Source: VYFG01 sp965203365 | GTDB taxonomy: Bacteria > Pseudomonadota > Gammaproteobacteria > Arenicellales > Poriferihabitantaceae | DNA length: 64,000 nt | Direction: 5' to 3' | NCBI GenBank assembly: GCA_965203365.1 | Contig: OZ241878.1 | Coordinates: 2,728,001 to 2,792,000, forward strand | Shown: piece by piece, positions 26,729 to 34,390 of the stretch | Position numbering within the stretch: the stretch's first letter is position 1 | Layout: the number at the start of each line of letters is the position of its first letter | Notes under the pieces: model-generated | Told to the model about the DNA's origin: nothing | Database searches by the model: none | The model's input: only the letters and a program-made list of their open reading frames with translations | Made by a program: the position numbers and the translations under genes

Positions 26729-28078
26729 CCCCATTTCCACTCTGAAGTGCAACACTCGCCCCGCTCCCGGCATGAGGGCGTCCCCCGAATGAAGGGAGCG
26801 GGGCGGCGACCGGAAAATTCAGCCCCCAAGGGGCTGATTTCGGTCATTGATGGCATCCATCTCGACGCCAAGGAGTCTGACAGAGGCGATTTCACGACGC
26901 CAGGGTCGACTCGGGCCGGTTTCGGCCGAGCGAGGCCCTGCCCGTCGAACACGGGCTTCTGGAAAGGGAGGGGAGGGAGAGGAATGACCGCCTTCAGGGC
27001 GGGGCGGCAGCGGTGAAGACCTCTTCCGGGGTTCGAACCCCCAGCACCTGGCGGGGCCGGCGGTTGATCCGCTCTTCCACCGCCTGGACCTGAGAGGCCG
27101 TCCCCTGACGGAAGTCCGTTCCCTTCGGGAAATACTGGCGGACCAGGCCGTTGGTCTGTTCGTTCAGACCCCGCTCCCAAGAGTGGTCCGGAGTGGCAAA
27201 GTCCAAGTCGGCCCCAAGGGCCTTGGCGATCTCTCGGTGCCCCGCGAACTCCTGGCCGTGATCCGCCGTGCCCGTGTGCCCCCGGTCCCGAATCGGGGCC
27301 ATCCGCTGGACCATGGCCTCGGTCACGGCCGCCGCCGTCTTCCCTTCCACCCCGATCAGCCCCCTGAACTTCGAGGCCCGATCTCCCCAGGAAATCCAGG
27401 CCCCCCGGGGCATCCCCCCAATGATCAGGTCAAGCTCCCCGTCCCCGATCCGGCCCTTGGCCTCCACGATTGCCGGGCGCTCGGCGATGTCTACCCGACC
27501 GGGAATATGACCGCGTCCCGCGTGTCGGCCACCGCGCCCGTTCGGCTGCTTCCCGCGGCGGCGCAGACACCGGTCAAGGTCCCCACCCGCCGGTCGGTCC
27601 GCCCGGATAGACTGATCGATTCATTCCCGGCTGGCCATCACCTCTCCTGGTTGCTGAAACCGGCCCGCGATGGGTTCCGAGCTCCAGCCTGCCCGCCACC
27701 ACTCCTCCGCCATCGCCCAGCGCTCGGGGGTCATCTTCCAGGGCACAGCCGAGGCTTCCCGGCGTCGGGATGTCGCCTTGCCCTGGGCTGGCTGGTGACG
27801 ATCCCCCCGCTGCCCGCGGTGGCGGGACAGCTCTCGGGAAATCGCGCTGACGTCCCATCCGAGCTGATCAGCCATCGGTCGCTGGGACCGACCGGTGGAC
27901 TGGGGCGCGAAAATGGGCGATCTTTCCGGGTGGGTCAGGGGGTGGTCGCCAGTTGGCATGACAATTCTCCAGAGTTAGCAAACTGAGATGGTCTGCCATC
28001 ATCTGGCCCGCTGCAATCCGCCTAACTCAATCAATCAGGCGACGGGGCCAAGTGTTGCACTTCAGAGTGGCACGGGGG
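26729..28078 (-). mobile_element. IS30-family element, nearly complete copy D with 3-bp target duplication
   Basis: About 1350 bp, bounded by inverted repeats of the form CCCC-N4-CCACTCTGAAGTGCAACACT. The 20-bp core is identical at both ends (26737-26756 and, inverted, 28051-28070). CTT occurs immediately outside both ends (26726-26728 and 28079-28081), a 3-bp duplication as expected for IS30. It contains one transposase gene interrupted by a single TGA, then about 240 bp of non-coding 3' tail shared with the other copies. It separates the IS1-like gene from the methyltransferase cluster. Confidence 0.9.
26994..27959 (-). pseudogene. IS30-family transposase, one internal stop codon
   Basis: Starting at ATG 27959 with GGAG upstream, the frame is consistent over 321 codons except for TGA at codon 113 (27621-27623), where relatives have an Arg-Ile-Tyr-Gln-like segment. 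The DDE residues are intact: Asp177 (GELDLIIGG), Asp233 (TADHGQEFAG) and Glu267 (GLNEQTNGLVRQYFPKGTDF). The spacing of 33 residues between the last two is the IS30 signature. The HTH region (HTHPERSPIFA-like start, LSRHRGQRGDR) is N-terminal. One reversion would restore the protein, so the inactivation looks recent. Confidence 0.9.
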
Positions 28079-28104
28079 CTTGCTTTAAAGAACAATGCAA
28101 GTAT

Positions 28105-29374
28105 TTAAGGTCGTAAATGGTAGTTTACGTGGCCAATTTCCCGAAGTCTTGCGATAAGATATTCCATCCCTCGATTCCCTTTTAGTGAATTGCAGTGCCC
28201 GCACAACAATTGAAGATTCTCAAGATGGTCTGTGCCGCCTTTGGACTTTGGAGTAATGTGATCAACGGTAAGATTTTGGTGTTGGAAATGTTTGTCACAA
28301 CCTTTACATTGACCACGCTGTTCACCGTACAGCTTGGTTTTGTTTTTAACGTGGTTGTACTTGAGCACCTGCTTGATGTCTGTACGCTTGGGAATATCGT
28401 CCCGGTGAATGATCTCACGGGTCCAATCGTCGATTCTGTCCTTCACTAACTTCGCGGCTTTGGCCGATATATCAATTCCAACCCATATTCTCTTGTGTGC
28501 ATCGGCGGCAACGCAGGTAGTCGCGCAGCCGCAGAACGGATCCAGGACAATATCACCCTCGTTACTGGACGCCTTGATGATTCGCTCCAGGAGGGCAAGC
28601 GGCTTCTGTGTCGGATAGCCGACCCGCTCCTTATCTCGGTGCGCGTGTAGCGCAGGGATATCTTCCCACCAGTCATTCGCGAGTCGGCTAGCGTCGGCGT
28701 AGTACCTATAGCCCTTTCCGTCGATTTGGTAGCGCCGTCCATCTTCATCAACAAGCCGATACCACGATTCCCAGCCTTCGGTTCGGTTCCTTCGTGGCAT
28801 GCGGACATCATCCGCGTTGAATTTCCAATTACCCCCCTTCGAGAACCAGAGCAGAACGTCATGCTTTCGGTTCCAGTACCGGCGGGCGCGTCCCGCCGTG
28901 TCGTAGCACCATGCAACTTCATTCCGAAACGCCTGGCGTCCGAACACGGCATCCATCATCAATTTGAGGTAGTGGCTCATGGTCGGGTCACAGTGAAGAT
29001 AGACAGATCCCGTTGGCTTGAGAAGACGGTGCATTTCAAGCAACCGCGTAGCCATGTAGACAAGATAGGACTTGTCACTGTCTGTCATGGCGGCCTGAAC
29101 GACGCGCCACAGATTCGGGTGCTTTGCTTCAATGAGATCGAGCCAAGCGATGTCCACATCCTGTAAAGTCCAGGTATCCTTGAATTCCGCCCCAGCGGCC
29201 TGACTGCCTATCGGAGCGGCATAATTGGCCTTCGAGTTGAACGGCGGATCAAGGTAAATTAAATCCACCGATTCGGAATTCATCCCCCGCATAATCGGGA
29301 GGTTGTCACCTGTCCATATAGTTCGATTGCACCAATTTGGAGCAGGGGGGGGGGGGGGTAACCCTTGTAGACAT
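28105..29374 (-). CDS. Beta-class DNA methyltransferase fused to an HNH nuclease domain; start region holds a poly-C tract that puts it out of frame
   Basis: The frame open from ATG 29292 gives 395 residues: DNA methylase motif IV DPPFNS at residues 15-20, motif I DPFCGCATT near 240, and a C-terminal HNH domain (CKGCDKHF, LTVDHITPKSKGGTDHLENL, LLCGHCNSLKGNR). Motif order indicates a beta-class amino-methyltransferase. The family N-terminus (NRTIWTGDNLP) is encoded upstream of 29292 in the same frame. The real start is probably ATG 29372-29374, 2 bp after the preceding small gene. Between them lie 14 consecutive C (G at 29345-29358 on the plus strand), which leave the frame off by one; 13 or 16 C would give an uninterrupted protein of about 422 residues. 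With 14 C a 22-codon peptide results. Confidence 0.85.
29345..29358. repeat. 14-bp poly-G (plus) / poly-C (coding strand) tract in the methyltransferase start region
   Basis: An uninterrupted run of 14 G lies 14 bp downstream of the probable translation start of the methyltransferase-HNH gene. Such tracts change length by slipped-strand mispairing and are a known means of ON/OFF switching of methyltransferase genes. Confidence 0.9.
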
Positions 29375-29376
29375 GG

Positions 29377-29577
29377 CTACGCCCAGCGCACAGCAGCCGC
29401 CTTCCGTGCGATTTCCCGGCGGCGTTCAGCCGTCATGGTGGCGGCCCTTGCGTGACCTCCCTTTGACCTTTTCGATTTCACTTCTGGCGCATCCTTTACC
29501 TGTCCGGTCGCAATATCCACAATCATTTTCCCTAATTGATTGGTATCACGTGGCCGCTTTATCATGTCACTCTTCAT
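29377..29577 (-). CDS. Small basic protein translationally linked to the methyltransferase
   Basis: A 66-residue basic protein: IKRPRDTNQLGKMIVDIATG, then a Lys/Arg-rich stretch SKRSKGGHARAATM and the tail ERRREIARKAAAVRW. Short proteins of this kind (RPRD-NQL-K-IVDIATG then KGG-ARA-LT-ERR-EIA) are widespread and sometimes annotated as histone-like; a function is not established. The stop is 2 bp from the methyltransferase ATG, so translational coupling is likely. The start could also be the ATG at 29565. Confidence 0.72.
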   Translation of the reverse strand: MKSDMIKRPRDTNQLGKMIVDIATGQVKDAPEVKSKRSKGGHARAATMTAERRREIARKAAAVRWA

Positions 29578-29716
29578 CTTTAGTGCAATTGTATAATTTT
29601 CAGAATTTATTTCAGAACACTACAACATTCGCCAATAAAATTGCAAGTCAATATTTTTCAAACTGAGCCACTACCCAACTTGCTGCAGCCTGGATATTTC
29701 TGTTTGAGTTGGGCTA

Positions 29717-30801
29717 TTATATGGACGATTTTCTTCGGTTGCACTCCCTGCATAGCATCTGGCAGTTTTCCGCATTCGTACGCCCCCCTTGCGCCCATGG
29801 GGTTATATGATCTCCTTCCATTTCTGACAGATCGAAAGTTTCCTTGCAGATGGTGCAAACCCCACCCTGACGCTCAAGCGCCGCCTGTTTCATTGCATTG
29901 GTAAACTTGCGAATATTCAAGTACTTTTCTTTCCCAGTCAAAATGTAGGGATAGATACCCGCCTGGTTGGTTACGTCATCGTCCATGACCAGCCTTGCGG
30001 TTTCCAGTTCGATCTCGGCGGGATTGAAATCTCTGTGCTTGTGATCGTTATATAGCTTGCCCCAATCAACGCCCTTCATCTTTGGCCGCCTTACGGTGAA
30101 AGTCGATTCAACCCAGGTCATGACGAACTGGAAATAGGTCCACAACTTCACAGCGGAAGAGTTGTGCTGATTCTGTCCCATGTACTGTTCTATTGCATCG
30201 TCGCTGATCCACCGGATGGTCGTTTCCAGGTAGTCCTGACGGACCGATGAACCTTTCATATAGTGCTGGCCAATCTTGTATGCAGGGCAACCTTTCCGGC
30301 TGAAGTACCGCTTTGCATTGGTTACCCATGGTCCCGCGTAAACTGCATTTCGTAATTCCTGCCGGGCCAGCTTCTCCCCGGCAATATTGATTGTCTCGAA
30401 CCAACTCAGCTTTTCGCTGTCGGTGCCTTCACAGACATAGACCATCAGCTGGTAGTCCAGTATCTGTGCTTGTCGATCATTGGGGAGATTCTCAAAAAAC
30501 CGGTCGTCAAGGGAAAAATCTCCGACCACATATTGGCCAATCGAGATGGTGCGCTGCTGTGGCCGTCAATCACTTCAAAGGTTCCATCGGCCCGGGCGGC
30601 CCAATACATGACATTGATGGGGAATTGGTTTTGAATGGTCCGTATCACCGCATCCCGTTGTTTGTCTTGATAGATGAACTCTCGCTGATACGGTGGGCGG
30701 ATATCTAGCTTCCGGCCGTAACCGATAACCCCGCCATCGCCGTCGTCCTGGTAGTCCTTTATCAATTCCCTTATTGTCACTTCCCGCAGCTTGATTTTCA
30801 T
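29717..30801 (-). pseudogene. DUF262 / HNH (GmrSD-like) protein, frameshifted
   Basis: The N-terminal frame from ATG 30801 (VTIRELIKDYQDDGDGG, IRPPYQREFIYQDKQRDAVI, FEVIDG) is a DUF262/ParB-like nucleotide-binding domain. It breaks at its DGQQR motif: the DNA reads GGCCACAGCAGCGCACC where GGCCAGCAGCGCACC would encode GQQRT, a 2-bp insertion at about 30558-30561. The second frame resumes at once (VVGDFSLDDRFFENLPND) and runs to 29717, ending in an HNH domain (GGVCTICKETFDLSEMEGDH, LCRECNRRKS). Intact, it would be about 360 residues. Proteins with DUF262 plus HNH act in modification-dependent or phage restriction. It follows the EcoRI-type methyltransferase by 62 bp. Confidence 0.85.
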
Positions 30802-30863
30802 TATTGAGGTCGTCGGTTGCGGACAAACAAACGTTTGAAAACACGCTTTCCCTTCACTAGTGC

Positions 30864-31825
30864 CTAGGCGACGCCACTATCCGGCAACCAAAGCCCATTT
30901 GAAAATCCTTTTCCTTCACTTTCTGTTGCACCCAATATCTCGAACTGATCCGGGTTGTGCTTGTCCAAGAATGTGATCGGTACTCCCATTACGCCCGCAT
31001 AGTCCATTGGAATTTCGCTTGTATAGTTTATATTGATTGCGTCATAATTATCGTACTTCGGATAATCTTCCGGGGTGTACTTGCGATACAGGATCAGTTC
31101 TTCATGCCTTTTCTTATGATCAAGGTTAGTAAACCAAATACTGGCGACTTCCTTTTTCACCACCCCATCAATGATCTTGTATCCCCCTACATTCGGTGAA
31201 TTAAGCAATTGATCCGAATGATGTTTGGGAACATCGAATAGCCTACCGCCTGCCCAAGGAGTATATCCAGCCCACAATTTCCCTTCTTTGAACAGCGGGA
31301 AAATCTCCTTGTAGTTGACGGCGTTCTTGCTCCCGATAATCAGGAATTTTTTTGGTGCTGTACCAGTTGCGCTACATATTCCCGGAACAAGGAAAACGGC
31401 GGATTGGTTACTACGATATCCGCTTGTTCTAGTAGGCGGATACACTCCTCACTTCTGAAATCCCCATTGCCGTCCAGGTTAAAAATATCAATGCTTGGCA
31501 TTTCATCGCCGCTTGTGGATTCAGTCAAGATCATCCCGACGGCTTTTTCGTTTTCAAATAAACTGAATAAATTCGGATTCTGGTTTTTATAGCAGGTAGT
31601 GATCAGCTTTCGAAGTCCAAGAGTGCGAAACTTCAACTGGAAATACCGAAAAAACTGGCTGGCTTTTGGATCGTCGCAATTGCAGTAAACGACTTTGTCC
31701 CGGAAGTAGCCGATATAGTGCCGTAGCTCTTTTTCTATGTCCGTGAGCTGAGTATAGAAATCGTCGTTCTTATTCCTGCCAGCTCTGTTGAGCTTGGTAT
31801 TGAGGCTGCCTTTGGTTGCCAACAC
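30864..31825 (-). pseudogene. EcoRI-type adenine-specific DNA methyltransferase, frameshifted in a poly-A run
   Basis: The first frame, from GTG 31825 with GGGAGA upstream, carries the family start (LNTKLNRAGRNKNDDFYTQL), VVYCNCDDPKASQFFRYFQL and the catalytic VTNPPFSLFREYVAQLV. It then ends early after VQHQKNS. The second frame starts where the first fails (KKFLIIGSKNAVNYKEIFPL) and continues to 30864 with LWAGYTPWAGGRLF and NYTSEIPMDYAGVMGVPITF. The junction is a run of seven A on the coding strand (T at 31347-31353); eight would restore a protein of about 320 residues. M.EcoRI-type enzymes methylate adenine. It is the first gene of the leftward cluster. Confidence 0.88.
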
Positions 31826-31850
31826 ATTCTCCCATCAGAGAGTTGCACAA

Positions 31851-31875
31851 CCGGCACACGTAAAAATGGTGCCGG
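31851..31875. repeat. Small hairpin upstream of the methyltransferase cluster
   Basis: CCGGCAC and GTGCCGG pair across an 11-nt spacer, 26 bp upstream of the GTG at 31825. A longer-range inverted pair, GCCAACTTTC (31881-31890) and GAAAGTTGGC (31999-32008), lies beyond it. Either could be a control site of the cluster; nothing proves it. Confidence 0.35.
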
Positions 31876-32062
31876 GCCATGCCAACTTTCACGACAAAGT
31901 AGTGATAGCTTCGGCTGTTCGCCAGGTTCGGGTAGCTACTCCCTTACCAAACAAAGGGCTGTTATATTGACCGAATAACCCGGCTGGCGGGTTTGTCGGA
32001 AAGTTGGCAAGGCGTAAGGTAACCGGGGCATTGTGGTTCTGTCAAACGGTTTAACATAGTTT

Positions 32063-33671
32063 CAGCAATTCCCGCTAATGACATCCTCCTGTGGATTCGG
32101 CGGGATGTCCTGACGCCCACGCCCGCGGGGGGAATCTGCGGACAGGACGGCCCCTCCGGCGGGCGGCCGGATCGACGATGGGCCCTGGGGTTCCTGAAGA
32201 ACCGGCCGATCACCCACTCGGTCACGGCATCAAGTCAGGCCGGGTCGAAGGGCTCCCCCTCAGGCGGGCGGTGCCCGAACACGATGGTTTGGGCCCCGTC
32301 TCCCCGTCCGGGAGGGGGAACCCCCCGAACCCGCCGCGCCACGGTCTCTCCCCGCGGGGCAAACTGCCCGACTTCACCCGGGCGGCCTGGCACAGCGAAC
32401 CGCCCCGCTGTTGCACCGGATCGATGAGGAAGGCACGCCTCCTCCGATGGGCGAACCCCGCCACCCGAGGGGGCTGGCCGTGACCGAAGGGGGGTACCCA
32501 GCCATCCCCTGGGTTCTTCAGGGGGTTGAAGGGTTCGTTCTCAATCCGCCAGCGGGCTCGTCCCGCCCGCCTCAGTTCGACTGCGTTGGAGACGTGACTT
32601 CCCGGTCCGTGACCGAGGCGCAGTGCCGTGTCCGACCGTCCGGGCGAACCGCCCAGCCCGCCAGGCCGTTCCCCTCCCCATCGACATTCGCGTCCTTCAG
32701 CGGCCCCCCGTTGAGGCACCGGCAGCGGAACAGATGGCCGCCCCGGGTCCTCTCCACGAGGCGGGTCGCTGCGGTGGCATCGACCCAGCGACACCCTTCC
32801 CCGTGGTCCCCTGGCTTCCCCCCCAGCACAGACCGCCGATCCCGTTCCTCCAGCCCCCGGATGGGCGGACCATTCGAGGCCAGTGCGTCTTCCCCCACCA
32901 GCAGCTTCAGGGGCGGATGCTCCCGCCGCCCGTCCCGCCGCCGCTGGGTGGCCGCTCGCTCGCCCTCGTGCTGGCGCGACCCGTCCGCCCGCCGGATCGG
33001 CTCCGGCGCCAGCGGCCATCCCTCCCGGGGGGCCGGGTGCCCCCCACCGCCCCCCGCATCTAGGGATCCCCGGTCGGGCGGCCATCGCGGTGAGGCGGCT
33101 CACCGCCCGGATCACCCTGCCCCGGCTTCGATGAGCACCATCCCGTCTCGTCCACCGACCGCAGCGGGTCGCCCAGCCAAGTGAAGCCCCCCCCAGCCCT
33201 GGCCTCGCTGCAAAGCGGCGAAGACCGGCTGGAAGGCACGACGAACCGACCGCGGGTCCCCCGGGTCCAGCCGCTCACGCCGGGCCGACTCCGACGGCGC
33301 CCGAATCCCCCCCGACCCGTTGCTGAGGGGCGACCGAATCGGATCGGTGTCCCGGGCGTTGGGTTCGAAGCTCAGCCGCGACGGGGATGGCAGGCGGAAC
33401 CTCGCCAGGGCCGACCTCCGGCCGTCCGTCAGGCCCAGGCCACGGGGGGCGATGGGGTCTGGAAGGCGATCGAAACCCTCCCGGACCAGCCGGAGCCAAC
33501 CCGGGGCGCTGAGAGGCTGGCGAAACGGGTTCCTGGACAGGATTCATCCTGCGATAGAGAGAACATCGCCAGATCAGACCGCTGTTCAATGAACCGTCGG
33601 CGAACAGATTGTTTCAGAGTCCCCTAAACCCCCCGGATTGACTGGCTTCCCAGATTTAGCGGGAATTGCTG
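32063..33671 (-). mobile_element. GC-rich transposon remnant with perfect 16-bp inverted ends and 9-bp target duplication
   Basis: CAGCAATTCCCGCTAA at 32063-32078 is exactly inverted at 33656-33671. ACATAGTTT sits directly outside both ends (32054-32062 and 33672-33680), a perfect 9-bp target duplication. The interior, about 1.58 kb, is far more GC-rich than its surroundings and codes on the minus strand for a DDE transposase with frameshifts. The 9-bp duplication and the RWRIENE motif suggest an IS4-superfamily or ISNCY-type element, but the exact family is uncertain. Confidence 0.85.
32222..33590 (-). pseudogene. DDE transposase remnant in the GC-rich element
   Basis: Two frames hold recognisable parts: EDALASNGPPIRGLEERDRR, VLGGKPGDH, FRCRCLNGGPLKDANVD and VTDREVTS in one (32572-32898), then RARWRIENEPFNPLKNPGDG, FGHG and AFLIDPVQQ in another (to 32222). 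The equivalent intact proteins have the two parts joined in one frame. Many conserved positions are replaced by Pro, Arg or Gly, consistent with GC-biased decay. The N-terminal third is not recognisable. Confidence 0.75.
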
Positions 33672-33849
33672 ACATAGTTTCCATATTCCCGCCAGCCTAG
33701 AAAAGTCAATAAAACAGGGGGCTCGAGCCCGTTGAAAAATATCGTCTTGGACTTTTTGTCTTGTATTAATTAAGATGTCGGGGTTGCTTCATTTACTGTC
33801 AGGGGTATCATGGCTAAATCCCTCCCGAGACGCCCCCCGACTCGTCGCA

Positions 33850-34241
33850 CCTTGCGCAAGACCCTCAGTGACTCCGGGCGGCTCGAATGTTTCAAACTCC
33901 GAAGCCCCGCAAGGACCACTTCGGTCATGGCAAGAACCATTTATGCAGTGTCTTCGCGATACGGATGGAGTTTTTGGACTTCGACCTGCAGGACGTCAAG
34001 ACGTGAGTTGCAGACCCTGGTAGGCGAGTTGCGGCTGAAAGGGGAAGTGATTGATGCCGGGTGACGCGCCGAAGCCAAGGTCGTTGGGTTTGACGGTAAG
34101 GGTCTTCAGTCGAGTCAAGTCGTTCATTTATAAACCGGTCAGTCAGTGGGGGCGTTCGCTCGTCCGGAGCTCTCGTCAAGGCCTAGGAGCGGGACTGGTG
34201 TTTGGATTTTCCAAGTTGAGGTGGGCCAGCGGGAATTGCTG
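33850..34241 (+). mobile_element. Second, 3'-end remnant of the same transposon type
   Basis: On the plus strand from about 33890, one frame reads FQTPKPRKDHFGHGKNHLCS followed by VFAIRMEFLDFDLQ, which matches the C-terminal FGHG and AFLxDQ region of the transposase in the neighbouring element. At 34227-34241 CAGCGGGAATTGCTG matches that element's inverted end in the expected orientation. The 5' part is missing, and the piece lies just 150 bp upstream of argS. Confidence 0.6.
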
Positions 34242-34260
34242 GTGATTCGTTTAATGACAG

Positions 34261-34291
34261 ACCAGACAACAAGTTTTATTTGTTGTCTGGT
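34261..34291. repeat. Perfect 12-bp stem hairpin upstream of argS
   Basis: ACCAGACAACAA and TTGTTGTCTGGT are exact inverted copies around the 7-nt loop GTTTTAT, 100 bp before the argS start. No T-run follows, so it is not a standard terminator. It could be an operator, an mRNA leader structure or a transposon relic. Confidence 0.6.
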
Positions 34292-34390
34292 TACACTACC
34301 CGATGACCTTCCATGATTGCAGCATGCTCCCTTCAGTTATCTGCAGCACCTCGGTAAAATTCAACTCCTTCGATCATCCCCAACTCCCAC

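Noticed and set aside
32411..33184. 257-codon plus-strand frame in the GC-rich element
   Set aside because: Rich in Pro, Arg and Ser; the opposite strand holds recognisable transposase motifs.
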